Assembly: GCA_950022295.1 (NCBI GenBank)
Contig: OX465598.1
Coordinates: 1,240,001 to 1,304,000, forward strand
From: Bromus sterilis
Taxonomy: Eukaryota > Streptophyta > Magnoliopsida > Poales > Poaceae
DNA length: 64,000 nt
Reading direction: 5' to 3'
Made by a program: the position numbers and the translations under genes. The notes beneath the pieces are model-generated. The model had not been told where the DNA came from. It made no database searches and worked only from the letters and a program-made list of their open reading frames with translations. Of this stretch, positions 36,612 through 50,359 are shown one piece after another; positions within the stretch are counted from its first letter, which is position 1, and each line of letters starts with the position of its first letter.

Positions 36612-39600
36612 TATCAACACTCGCAGTTTTGGCCGATTCTGGCCATTTTCATGGGTTATTAATAACAGTTATATGGGCTATTCATCACAGTTTTGGGTCC
36701 CCGGAGTGATTTACACCACTGACGAACCCTAGGGTGCATTTACGTGACGGTCATCAACCCTCGCACTTTTGGCCGATTCTGGCCTGTTTCATGGGCTATT
36801 AATCACAGTTATATGGGCTATTAATCACCGTTTTGGGTCCCCGGAGTGATTTCCACCATTGACGAACCCCAGGGTGCATTTACGTGACGGTCATCAACCC
36901 TCGCACTTTTGGCCGATTCTGGCCTGTTTCATGGGCTATTAATCACAGTTACATGGGCAATTAATCACCGTTTTGGGTCCCCGGAGTGATTTCCACCATT
37001 GACGAACCCCAGGGTGCATTTACGTGACGGTCATCAACCCTCGCACTTTTGGCCGATTCTGGCCTGTTTCATGGGCTATTAATCACAGTTATATGGGCTA
37101 TTAATCACCGTTTTGGGTCCCCGGAGTGATTTCCACCATTGACGAACCTAGGGTGCATTTACGTGACGGTCATCAACCCTCGCAATTTTGGCCGATTCTG
37201 GCCTGTTTCATGGGCTATTAATCACAGTTATATGGGCTATTCATCACCGTTTTGGGTCCCCGGAGTGATTTCCACCATTGACGAACCCCAGGGTGCATTT
37301 ACGTGACGGTCATCAACCCTCGCACTTTTGGCCGATTCTGGCCTGTTTCATGGGCTATTAATCACAGTTATATGGGCTATTAATCACCGTTTTGGGTCCC
37401 CGGAGTGATTTCCACCATTGACGAACCCCAGGGTGCATTTACGTGACGGTCATCAACCCTCGCACTTTTGGCCGATTCTGGCCTGTTTCATGGGCTATTA
37501 ATCACAGTTACATGGGCAATTAATCACCGTTTTGGGTCCCCGGAGTGATTTCCACCATTGACGAACCCCAGGGTGCATTTACGTGACGGTCATCAACCCT
37601 CGCACTTTTGGCCGATTCTGGCCTGTTTCATGGGCTATTAATCACAGTTATATGGGCTATTAATCACCGTTTTGGGTCCCCGGAGTGATTTCCACCATTG
37701 ACGAACCCAGGGTGCATTTACGTGACGGTCATCAACCCTCGCAATTTTGGCCGATTCTGGCCTGTTTCATGGGCTATTAATCACAGTTATATGGGCTATT
37801 CATCACCGTTTTGGGTCCCCGGAGTGATTTCCACCATTGACGAACCCTAGGGTGCATTTACGTGACGGTCATCAACCCTCGCACTTTTGGCCGATTCTGG
37901 CCTGTTTCATGGGCTATTAATCACAGTTATATGGGCTATTCATCACCGTTTTGGGTCCCCGGAGTGATTTCCACCATTGACGAACCCAGGGTGCATTTAC
38001 GTGACGGTCATCAACCCTCGCACTTTTGGCCGATTCTGGCCTGTTTCATGGGCTATTAATCACAGTTACATGGGCAATTAATCACCGTTTTGGGTCCCCG
38101 GAGTGATTTCCACCATTGACGAACCCAGGGTGCATTTACGTGACGGTCATCAACGCTCGCACTTTTGGCCGATTCTGGCCTGTTTCATGGGCTATTAATC
38201 ACAGTTACATGGGCAATTAATCACCGTTTTGGGTCCCCGGAGTGATTTCCACCATTGACGAACCCTAGGGTGCACTTACGTGACGGTCATCAACCCTCGC
38301 ACTTTTGGCCGATTCTGGCCTGTTTCATGGGCTACTAATCACATATACATGGGCTATTAATCACCGTTTTGGGTCCCCGGAGTGATTTCCACCATTGATG
38401 AACCCAGGGTGCATTTACGTGACGGTTATCAACACTCGCAGTTTTGGCCGATTCTGGCCATTTTCATGGGTTATTAATAACAGTTATATGGGCTATTAAT
38501 CACAGTTTTGGGTCCCCTGAGTGATTTACACCACTGACGAACCCTAGGGTGCATTTACGTGACGGTCATCAACCCTCGCACTTTTGGCCGATTCTGGCCT
38601 GTTTCATAGGCTATTAATCACAGTTATATGGGCTATTAATCACAGTTATATGGGCTATTAATCACCGTTTTGGGTCCCCGGAGTGATTTCCACCATTGAC
38701 GAACCCCAGGGTGCATTTACGTGACGGTCATCAACCCTCGCACTTTTGGCCGATTCTGGCCTGTTTCATGGGCTATTAATCACAGTTAGATAGGCAATTA
38801 ATCACCGTTTTGGGTCCCCGGAGTGATTTCCACCATTGACGAACCAAGGGTGCATTTACGTGACGGTTATCAACACTCGCATTTGGGCCGATTCTGGCCA
38901 TTTTCATGGGTTATTAATAACAGTTATATGGGCTATTAATCACCGTTTTGGGTCCCCGAAGTGATTTACACCACTGACGAACCCTAGGGTGCATTTACGT
39001 GACGGTCATCAACCCTCGCACTTTTGGCCGATTCTGGCCTGTTTCATGGGCTATTAATCACAGTTATATGGGCTATTAATCACCGTTTTGGGTCCCCGGA
39101 GTGATTTCCACCATTGACGAACCCCAGGGTGCATTTACGTGACGGTCATCAACCCTCGCACTTTTGGCCGATTCTGGCCTGTTTCATGGGCTATTAATCA
39201 CAGTTACATGGGCAATTAATCACCGTTTTGGGTACCCGGAGTGATTTCCACCATTGACGAACCCCAGGGTGCATTTACGTGACGGTCATCAACCCTCGCA
39301 CTTTTGGCCGATTCTGGCCTGTTTCATGGGCTATTAATCACAGTTATATGGGCTATTAATCACCGTTTTGGGTCCCCGGAGTGATTTCCACCATTGACGA
39401 ACCCAGGGTGCATTTACGTGACGGTCATCAACCCTCGCAGTTTTGGCCGATTCTGGCCTGTTTCATGGGCTATTAATCACAGTTATATGGGCTATTCATC
39501 ACCGTTTTGGGTCCCCGGAGTGATTTCCACCATTGACGAACCCCAGGGTGCATTTACGTGACGGTCATCAACCCTCGCAGTTTTGGCCGATTCTGGCCTG

Positions 39601-42600
39601 TTTCATGGGCTATTAATCACAGTTATATGGGCTATTCATCACCGTTTTGGGTCCCCGGAGTGATTTCCACCATTGACGAACCCCAGGGTGCATTTACGTG
39701 ACGGTCATCAACCCTCGCACTTTTGGCCGATTCTGGCCTGTTTCATGGGCTATTAATCACAGTTATATGGGCTATTCATCACCGTTTTGGGTCCCCGGAG
39801 TGATTTCCACCATTGACGAACCCCAGGGTGCATTTACGTGACGGTCATCAACCCTCGCACTTTTGGCCGATTCTGGCCTGTTTCATGGGCTATTAATCAC
39901 AGTTACATGGGCAATTAATCACCGTTTTGGGTCCCCGGAGTGATTTCCACCATTGACGAACCCAGGGTGCATTTACGTGACGGTCATCAACCCTCGCACT
40001 TTTGGCCGATTCTGGCCTGTTTCATGGGCTATTAATCACAGTTACATGGGCAATTAATCACCGTTTTGGGTCCCCGGAGTGATTTCCACCATTGACGAAC
40101 CCTAGGGTGCACTTACGTGACGGTCATCAACCCTCGCACTTTTGGCCGATTCTGGCCTGTTTCATGGGCTACTAATCACATATACATGGGCTATTAATCA
40201 CCGTTTTGGGTCCCCGGAGTGATTTCCACCATTGATGAACCCAGGGTGCATTTACGTGACGGTTATCAACACTCGCAGTTTTGGCCGATTCTGGCCATTT
40301 TCATGGGTTATTAATAACAGTTATATGGGCTATTAATCACAGTTTTGGGTCCCCGGAGTGATTTACACCACTGACGAACCCTAGGGTGCATTTACGTGAC
40401 GGTCATCAACCCTCGCACTTTTGGCCGATTCTGGCCTGTTTCATAGGCTATTAATCACAGTTATATGGGCTATTAATCACCGTTTTGGGTCCCCGGAGTG
40501 ATTTCCACCATTGACGAACCCCAGGGTGCATTTACGTGACGGTCATCAACCCTCGCACTTTTGGCCGATTCTGGCCTGTTTCATGGGCTATTAATCACAG
40601 TTAGATAGGCGATTAATCACCGTTTTGGGTCCCCGGAGTGATTTCCACCATTGACGAACCAAGGGTGCATTTTCGTGACGGTTATCAACACTCGCAGTTT
40701 TGGCCGATTCTGGCCATTTTCATGGGTTATTAATAACAGTTATATGGGCTATTAATCACCGTTTTGGGTCCCCGGAGTGATTTACACCACTGACGAACCC
40801 TAGGGTGCATTTACGTGACGGTCATCAACCCTCGCACTTTTGGCCGATTCTGGCCTGTTTCATGGGCTATTAATCACAGTTATATGGGCTATTAATCACC
40901 GTTTTGGGTCCCCGGAGTGATTTCCACCATTGACGAACCCCAGGGTGCATTTACGTGACGGTCATCAACCCTCGCACTTTTGGCCGATTCTGGCCTGTTT
41001 CATGGGCTATTAATCACAGTTACATGGGCAATTAATCACCTTTTTGGGTCCCCGGAGTGATTTCCACCATTGACGAACCCCAGGGTGCATTTACGTGACG
41101 GTCATCAACCCTCGCACTTTTGGCCGATTCTGGCCTGTTTCATGGGCTATTAATCACAGTTATATGGGCTATTAATCACCGTTTTGGGTCCCCGGAGTGA
41201 TTTCCACCATTGACGAACCCAGGGTGCATTTACGTGACGGTCATCAACCCTCGCAGTTTTGGCCGATTCTGGCCTGTTTCATGGGCTATTAATCACAGTT
41301 ATATGGGCTATTCATCACCGTTTTGGGTCCCCGGAGTGATTTCCACCATTGACGAACCCCAGGGTGCATTTACGTGACGGTCATCAACCCTCGCACTTTT
41401 GGCCGATTCTGGCCTGTTTCATGGGCTATTAATCACAGTTATATGGGCTATTCATCACCGTTTTGGGTCCCCGGAGTGATTTCCACCATTGACGAACCCC
41501 AGGGTGCATTTACGTGACGGTCATCAACCCACGCACTTTTGGCCGATTCTGGCCTGTTTCATGGGCTATTAATCACAGTTACATGGGCAATTAATCACCG
41601 TTTTGGGTCCCCGGAGTGATTTCCACCATTGACGAACCCAGGGTGCATTTACGTGACGGTCATCAACCCTCGCACTTTTGGCCGATTCTGGCCTGTTTCA
41701 TGGGCTATTAATCACAGTTACATGGGCAATTAATCACCGTTTTGGGTCCCCGGAGTGATTTCCACCATTGACGAACCCTAGGGTGCACTTACGTGACGGT
41801 CATCAACCCTCGCACTTTTGGCCGATTCTGGCCTGTTTCATGGGCTACTAATCACATATACATGGGCTATTAATCACCGTTTTGGGTCCTCGGAGTGATT
41901 TCCACCATTGATGAACCCAGGGTGCATTTACGTGACGGTTATCAACACTCGCAAATTTGGCCGATTCTGGCCATTTTCATGGGTTATTAATAACAGTTAT
42001 ATGGGCTATTAATCACAGTTTTGGGTCCCCGGAGTGATTTACACCACTGACGAACCCTAGGGTGCATTTACGTGACGGTCATCAACCCTCGCACTTTTGG
42101 CCGATTCTGGCCTGTTTCATAGGCTATTAATCACAGTTATATGGGCTATTAATCACCGTTTTGGGTCCCCGGAGTGATTTCCACCATTGATGAACCCCAG
42201 GGTGCATTTACGTGACGGTCATCAACCCTCGCACTTTTGGACGATTCTGGCCTGTTTCATGGGCTATTAATCACAGTTAGATAGGCAATTAATCACCGTT
42301 TTGGGTCCCCGGAGTGATTTCCACCATTGACGAACCAAGGGTGCATTTACGTGACGGTTATCAACACTCGCATTTTGGCCGATTCTGGCCATTTTCATGG
42401 GTTATTAATAACAGTTATATGGGCTATTAATCACCGTTTTGGGTCCCCGGAGTGATTTACACCACTGACGAACCCTAGGGTGCTTTTACGTGACGGTCAA
42501 CAACCCTCGCACTTTTGGCCGATTCTGGCCTGTTTCATGGGCTATTAATCACAGTTATATGGGCTATTAATCACCGTTTTGGGTCCCCGGAGTGATTTCC

Positions 42601-43635
42601 ACCATTGACGAACCCCAGGGTGCATTTACGTGACGGTCATCAACCCTCGCACTTTTGGCCGATTCTGGCCTGTTTCATGGGCTATTAATCACAGTTACAT
42701 GGGCAATTAATCACCGTTTTGGGTACCCGGAGTGATTTCCACCATTGACGAACCCCAGGGTGCATTTACGTGACGGTCATCAACCCTCGCACTTTTGGCC
42801 GATTCTGGCCTGTTTCATGGGCTATTAATCACAGTTATATGGGCTATTAATCACCGTTTTGGGTCCCCGGAGTGATTTCCACCATTGACGAACCCAGGGT
42901 GCATTTACGTGACGGTCATCAACCCTCGCAGTTTTGGCCGATTCTGGCCTGTTTCATGGGCTATTAATCACAGTTATATGGGCTATTCATCACCGTTTTG
43001 GGTCCCCGGAGTGATTTCCACCATTGACGAACCCCAGGGTGCATTTACGTGACGGTCATCAACCCTCGCACTTTTGGCCGATTCTGGCCTGTTTCATGGG
43101 CTATTAATCACAGTTATATGGGCTATTCATCACCGTTTTGGGTCCCCGGAGTGATTTCCACCATTGACGAACCCCAGGGTGCATTTACGTGACGGTCATC
43201 AACCCTCGCACTTTTGGCCGATTCTGGCCTGTTTCATGGGCTATTAATCACAGTTACATGGGCAATTAATCACCGTTTTGGGTCCCCGGAGTGATTTCCA
43301 CCATTGACGAACCCAGGGTGCATTTACGTGACGGTCATCAACCCTCGCACTTTTGGCCGATTCTGGCCTGTTTCATGGGCTATTAATCACAGTTACATGG
43401 GCAATTAATCACCGTTTTGGGTCCCCGGAGTGATTTCCACCATTGACGAACCCTAGGGTGCACTTACGTGACGGTCATCAACCCTCGCACTTTTGGCCGA
43501 TTCTGGCCTGTTTCATGGGCTACTAATCACATATACATGGGCTATTAATCACCGTTTTGGGTCCCCGGAGTGATTTCCACCATTGATGAACCCAGGGTGC
43601 ATTTACGTGACGGTTATCAACACTCGCAGTTTTGG
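36600..43635. repeat. 12/13-mer higher-order repeat, periods 1,815, 1,837, 1,676 and 1,675 bp
   Basis: The class D left-half marker GGTTATCAACACTCGCA begins each unit; its TTATC lies at 36,611; 38,426; 40,263; 41,939 and 43,614. Units 1 and 2 have 13 monomers and units 3 and 4 have 12. Unit 2 is longer than 1,815 bp by exactly 22 bp because of the 162-bp monomer at 38,547. Units 2-4 share the D-F-G cassette (TTAGATAGG at 38,786; 40,601; 42,277); unit 1 lacks it and carries CGCAATTTTGG twice (about 37,193 and 37,742), so it is a related but older or rearranged unit. Confidence 0.8.
38547..38708 (+). repeat. 162-bp monomer with three 22-bp subrepeats
   Basis: The class F unit here contains ATAGGCTATTAATCACAG, then ATGGGCTATTAATCACAG, then ATGGGCTATTAATCACCG, three 22-bp units in perfect register. 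The unit is 162 bp, 22 more than normal. It is the only three-copy unit I found. The corresponding class F units in the next two HOR copies (near 40,441 and 42,117) have two copies, so the gain is private to this position. Confidence 0.9.
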
Positions 43636-46600
43636 CCGATTCTGGCCATTTTCATGGGTTATTAATAACAGTTATATGGGCTATTAATCACAGTTTTGGG
43701 TCCCCGGAGTGATTTACACCACTGACGAACCCTAGGGTGCATTTACGTGACGGTCATCAACCCTCGCACTTTTGGCCGATTCTGGCCTGTTTCATAGGCT
43801 ATTAATCACAGTTATATGGGCTATTAATCACCGTTTTGGGTCCCCGGAGTGATTTCCACCATTGACGAACCCCAGGGTGCATCTACGTGACGGTCATCAA
43901 CCCTCGCACTTTTGGCCGATTCTGGCCTGTTTCATGGGCTATTAATCACAGTTAGATAGGCAATTAATCACTGTTTTGGGTCCCCGGAGTGATTTCAACC
44001 ATTGACGAACCAAGGGTGCATTTACGTGACGGTTATCAACACTCGCAGTTTTGGCCGATTCTGGCCATTTTCATGGGTTATTAATAACAGTTATATGGGC
44101 TAGTAATCACCGTTTTGGGTCCCCGGAGTGATTTACACCACTGACGAACCCTAGGGTGCATTTACGTGACGGTCATCAACCCTCGCACTTTTGGCCGATT
44201 CTGGCCTGTTTCATGGGCTATTAATCACAGTTATATGGGCTATTAATCACCGTTTTGGGTCCCCGGAGTGATTTCCACCATTGACGAACCCCAGGGTGCA
44301 TTTACGTGACGGTCATCAACCCTCGCACTTTTGGCCGATTCTGGCCTGTTTCATGGGCTATTAATAACAGTTACATGGGCAATTAATCACCGTTTTGGGT
44401 CCCCGGAGTGATTTCCACCATTGACGAACCCCAGGGTGCATTTACGTGACGGTCATCAACCCTCGCACTTTTGGCCGATTCTGGCCTGTTTCATGGGCTA
44501 TTAATCACAGTTACATAGGCAATTAATCACCGTTCTGGGTCCCCGGAGTGATTTCCACCATTGACGAACCCAGGGTGCATTTACGTGATGGTTATCAACA
44601 CTCGCAGTTTTGGCCGATTCTGGCCTGTTTCATGGGCTATTAATCACAGTTATATGGGCTCTTCATCACCGTTTTGGGTCCCCGGAGTGATTTCCACCAT
44701 TGACGAACCCCAGGGTGCATTTACGTGACGGTCATCAACCCTCGCACTTTTGGCCGATTCTGGCCTGTTTCATGGGCTATTAATCACAGTTATATGGGCT
44801 ATTCATCACCGTTTTGGGTCCCCAGAGTGATTTCCACCATTGACGAACCCCAGGGTGCATTTACGTGACGGTCATCAACCCTCGCACTTTTGGCCGATTC
44901 TGGCCTGTTTCATGGGCTATTAATCACAGTTAGATGGGCAATTAATCACCGTTTTGGGTCCCCGGAGTGATTTCCACCATTGACGAACCCCAGGGTGCAT
45001 TTACGTGACGGTCATCAACCCTCGCAGTTTTGGCCGATTCTGGCCTGTTTCATGGGCTATTAATCACAGTTATATGGGCTATTCATCACCGTTTTGGGTC
45101 CCCGGAGTGATTTCCACCATTGACGAACCCCAGGGTGCATTTACGTGACGGTCATCAACCCTCGCACTTTTGGCCGATTCTGGCCTGTTTCATGGGCTAC
45201 TAATCACAGTTACATGGGCTATTAATCACCGTTTTGGGTCCCCGGAGTGATTTCCACCATTGATGAACCCAGGGTGCATTTACGTGACGGTTATCAACAC
45301 TCGCAGTTTTGGCCGATTCTGGCCATTTTCATGGGTTATTAATAACAGTTATATGGGCTATTAATCACAGTTTTGGGTCCCCGGAGTGATTTCCACCATT
45401 GACGAACCCCAGGGTGCATTTACGTGACGGTCATCAACCCTCGCACTTTTGGCCGATTCTGGCCTGTTACATTGGCTATTAATCACAGTTACATGGGCAA
45501 TTAATCATCGTTTTGGGTCCCCGGAGTGATTTCCACCATTGCCGAACCCCAGGGTGCATTTACGTCACGGTCATCAACCCTCGCACTTTTGGCCGATTCT
45601 GGCCTGTTTCATGGGCTATTAATCACAGTTACATGGGCAATTAATCACCGTTTTAGGTCCCCGGAGTGATTTCCACCATTGACGAACCCCAGGGTGCATT
45701 TACGTGACGGTCATCAACCCTCGCACTTTTGGCCGATTCTGGCCTGTTTCATGGGCTACTAATCACATATACATGGGCTATTAATCACCGTTTTGGGTCC
45801 CCGGAGTGTTTTCCACCATTGACGAACCCAGGGTGCATTTACGTGACGGTCATCAACCCTCACAGTTTTGGCCGATTCTGGCCTGTTTCATGGGCTATTA
45901 ATAACAGTTATATGGGCTATTCATCACCGTTTTGGGTCCCCGGAGTGATTTCCACCATTGACGAACCCCAGGGTGCATTTACGTGACGGTCATCAACCCT
46001 CGCACTTTTGGCCGATTCTGGCCTGTTTCATGGGCTATTAATCACAGTTACATGGGCAATTAACCACCGTTTTGGGTCCCCGGAGTGATTTCCACCATTG
46101 ACGAACCCTAGGGTGCATTTACGTGACGGTCATCAACCCTCGCACTTTTGGCCGATTCTGGCCTGTTTCATGGGCTACTAATCACAGTTACATGGGCTAT
46201 TAATCACCGTTTTGGGTCCCCGGAGTGATTTCCACCATTGATGAACCCAGGGTGCATTTACGTGACGGTTATCAACGCTCGCACTTGTTGCCGATTCTGG
46301 CCATTTTCATGGGTTATTAATAACAGTTATATGGGCTATTAATCACAGTTTTGGGTCCCCGGAGTGATTTACACCACTGACGAACCCTAGGGTGCATTTA
46401 CGTGACGGTCATCAACCCTCGCACTTTTGGCCGATTCTGGCCTGTTTCATAGGCTATTAATCACAGTTATATGGGCTATTAATCACCGTTTTGGGTCCCC
46501 GGAGTGATTTCCACCATTGACGAACCCCAGGGTGCATTTACGTGACGGTCATCAACCCTCGCACTTTTGGCCGATTCTGGCCTGTTTCATGGGCTATTAA

Positions 46601-48977
46601 TCACAGTTAGATAGGCAATTAATCACTGTTTTGGGTCCCCGGAGTGATTTCAACCATTGACGAACCAAGGGTGCATTTACGTGACGGTTATCAACACTCG
46701 CAGTTTTGGCCGATTCTGGCCATTTTCATGGGTTATTAATAACAGTTATATGGGCTAGTAATCACCGTTTTGGGTCCCCGGAGTGATTTACACCACTGAC
46801 GAACCCTAGGGTGCATTTACGTGACGGTCATCAACCCTCGCACTTTTGGCCGATTCTGGCCTGTTTCATGGGCTATTAATCACAGTTATATGGGCTATTA
46901 ATCACCGTTTTGGGTCCCCGGAGTGATTTCCACCATTGACGAACCCCAGGGTGCATTTACGTGACGGTCATCAACCCTCGCACTTTTGGCCGATTCTGGC
47001 CTGTTTCATGGGCTATTAATAACAGTTACATGGGCAATTAATCACCGTTTTGGGTCCCCGGAGTGATTTCCACCATTGACAAACCCCAGGGTGCATTTAC
47101 GTGACGGTCATCAACCCTCGCACTTTTGGCCGATTCTGGCCTGTTTCATGGGCTATTAATCACAGTTACATAGGCAATTAATCACCGTTCTGGGTCCCCG
47201 GAGTGATTTCCACCATTGACGAACCCAGGGTGCATTTACGTGACGGTTATCAACACTCGCAGTTTTGGCCGATTCTGGCCTGTTTCATGGGCTATTAATC
47301 ACAGTTATATGGGCTCTTCATCACCGTTTTGGGTCCCCGGAGTGATTTCCACCATTGACGAACCCCAGGGTGCATTTACGTGACGGTCATCAACCCTCGC
47401 ACTTTTGGCCGATTCTGGCCTGTTTCATGGGCTATTAATCACAGTTATATGGGCTATTCATCACCGTTTTGGGTCCCCAGAGTGATTTCCACCATTGACG
47501 AACCCCAGGGTGCATTTACGTGACGGTCATCAACCCTCGCACTTTTGGCCGATTCTGGCCTGTTTCATGGGCTATTAATCACAGTTAGATGGGCAATTAA
47601 TCACCGTTTTGGGTCCCCGGAGTGATTTCCACCATTGACGAACCCCAGGGTGCATTTACGTGACGGTCATCAACCCTCGCAGTTTTGGCCGATTCTGGCC
47701 TGTTTCATGGGCTATTAATCACAGTTATATGGGCTATTCATCACCGTTTTGGGTCCCCGGAGTGATTTCCACCATTGACGAACCCCAGGGTGCATTTACG
47801 TGACGGTCATCAACCCTCGCACTTTTGGCCGATTCTGGCCTGTTTCATGGGCTACTAATCACAGTTACATGGGCTATTAATCACCGTTTTGGGTCCCCGG
47901 AGTGATTTCCACCATTGATGAACCCCAGGGTGCATTTACGTGACGGTTATCAACACTCGCAGTTTTGGCCGATTCTGGCCATTTTCATGGGTTATTAATA
48001 ACAGTTATATGGGCTATTAATCACAGTTTTGGGTCCCCGGAGTGATTTCCACCATTGACGAACCCCAGGGTGCATTTACGTGACGGTCATCAACCCTCGC
48101 ACTTTTGGCCGATTCTGGCCTGTTACATTGGCTATTAATCACAGTTACATGGGCAATTAATCATCGTTTTGGGTCCCCGGAGTGATTTCCACCATTGCCG
48201 AACCCCAGGGTGCATTTACGTCACGGTCATCAACCCTCGCACTTTTGGCCGATTCTGGCCTGTTTCATGGGCTATTAATCACAGTTACATGGGCAATTAA
48301 TCACCGTTTTAGGTCCCCGGAGTGATTTCCACCATTGACGAACCCCAGGGTGCATTTACGTGACGGTCATCAACCCTCGCACTTTTGGCCGATTCTGGCC
48401 TGTTTCATGGGCTACTAATCACATATACATGGGCTATTAATCACCGTTTTGGGTCCCCGGAGTGTTTTCCACCATTGACGAACCCAGGGTGCATTTACGT
48501 GACGGTCATCAACCCTCGCAGTTTTGGCCGATTCTGGCCTGTTTCATGGGCTATTAATCACAGTTATATGGGCTATTCATCACCGTTTTGGGTCCCCGGA
48601 GTGATTTCCACCATTGACGAACCCCAGGGTGCATTTACGTGACGGTCATCAACCCTCGCACTTTTGGCCGATTCTGGCCTGTTTCATGGGCTATTAATCA
48701 CAGTTACATGGGCAATTAACCACCGTTTTGGGTCCCCGGAGTGATTTCCACCATTGACGAACCCTAGGGTGCATTTACGTGACGGTCATCAACCCTCGCA
48801 CTTTTGGCCGATTCTGGCCTGTTTCATGGGCTACTAATCACAGTTACATGGGCTATTAATCACCGTTTTGGGTCCCCGGAGTGATTTCCACCATTGATGA
48901 ACCCAGGGTGCATTTACGTGACGGTTATCAACGCTCGCACTTGTTGCCGATTCTGGCCATTTTCATGGGTTATTAAT
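43636..48977. repeat. 2,656-bp higher-order repeat (19-mer), two copies
   Basis: Copy 1 is about 43,636-46,290 and copy 2 about 46,291-48,977. Diagnostic pairs include TTAGATAGG at 43,952 and 46,607, TGTTACATTGGC at 45,465 and 48,121, ATTGCCGAACCCC near 45,537 and 48,193, ACGTCACGG near 45,563 and 48,219, and GGGCTCTTCATC near 44,657 and 47,313. The offset is 2,655 in the left part and 2,656 in the right. Private changes include GCATCTACG at 43,880, ACGTGATGG near 44,584 and CCCTCACAG near 45,858, all in copy 1. Confidence 0.86.
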
Positions 48978-49044
48978 CACAGTTACATAAGCAATTAATC
49001 ACCGTTTTGGTTCCCCGGAGTGATTTCCACCATTGACGAACCAA
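48906..49044 (+). repeat. Recombinant monomer at the end of the 2,656-bp HOR
   Basis: The left half is the class D subclass CACTTGTTGCC...ATTTTCATGGGTTATT; the right half is class B-like AATCACAGTTACATAAGCAATT with GGTTCCCCGG in place of GGGTCCCCGG. The switch falls inside the first 22-bp subrepeat, exactly where the 2,656-bp match ends (48,978). The same recombinant with TTACATAAGC occurs at 50,524 and 53,044. Confidence 0.82.
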
Positions 49045-50359
49045 GGGTGCATTTACGTGACGGTTATCAACACTCGCAGTTTTGGCCGATTCTGGCCATT
49101 TTCATGGGTTATTAATAACAGTTATATGGGCTAGTAATCACCGTTTTGGGTCCCCGGAGTGATTTACACCACTGACGAACCCTAGGGTGCATTTACGTGA
49201 CGGTCATCAACCCTCGCACTTTTGGCCGATTCTGGCCTGTTTCATGGGCTATTAATCACAGTTATATGGGCTATTAATCACCGTTTTGGGTCCCCGGAGT
49301 GATTTCCACCATTGACGAACCCCAGGGTGCATTTACGTGACGGTCATCAACCCGCGCACTTTTGGCCGATTCTGGCCTGTTTCATGGGCTATTAATCACA
49401 GTTACATGGGCAATTAATCACCGTTTTGGGTCCCCGGAGTGATTTCCACCATTGACGAACCCCAGGGTGCATTTACGTGACGGTCATCAACCCTCGCACT
49501 TTTGGCCGATTCTGGCCTGTTTCATGGGCTATTAATCACAGTTACATAGGCAATTAATCACCGTTCTGGGTCCCCGGAGTGATTTCCACCATTGACGAAC
49601 CCAGGGTGCATTTACGTGACGGTTATCAACACTCGCAGTTTTGGCCGATTCTGGCCTGTTTCATGGGCTATTAATCACAGTTATATGGGCTATTCATCAC
49701 CGTTTTGGGTCCCCGGAGTGATTTCCACCATTGACGAACCCCAGGGTGCATTTACGTGACGGTCATCAACCCTCGCACTTTTGGCCGATTCTGGCCTGTT
49801 TCATGGGCTATTAATCACAGTTATATGGGCTATTCATCACCGTTTTGGGTCCCCGGAGTGATTTCCACCATTGACGAACCCCAGGGTGCATTTACGTGAC
49901 GGTCATCAACCCTCGCACTTTTGGCCGATTCTGGCCTGTTTCATGGGCTATTAATCACAGTTAGATGGGCAATTAATCACCGTTTTGGGTCCCCGGAGAG
50001 ATTTCCACCATTGACGAACCCCAGGGTGCATTTACGTGACGGTCATCAACCCTCGCAGTTTTGGCCGATTCTGGCCTGTTTCATGGGCTATTAATCACAG
50101 TTACATGGGCTATTAATCACCGTTTTGGGTCCCCGGAGTGATTTCCACCATTGATGAACCCAGGGTGCATTTACGTGACGGTTATCAACACTCGCAGTTT
50201 TGGCCGATTCTGGCCATTTTCATGGGTTATTAATAACAGTTATATGGGCTATTAATCACAGTTTTGGGTCCCCGGAGTGATTTCCACCATTGACGAACCC
50301 CAGGGTGCATTTACGTGACGGTCATCAACCCTCGCACTTTTGGCCGATTCTGGCCTGTT
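48978..50359. repeat. Segment repeated 1,543 bp downstream (11-mer shift)
   Basis: From TTACATAAGC at 48,981 onward, x matches x+1,543 (for example CAACCCGCGCAC near 49,351 and 50,894). The match is near-perfect to about 50.1 kb and fails at 50,359, where TGTTACATTGG replaces TGTTTCATGGG. It overlaps the start of the 2,520-bp HOR, so it records an earlier exchange that was later included in the larger duplication. Confidence 0.7.
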
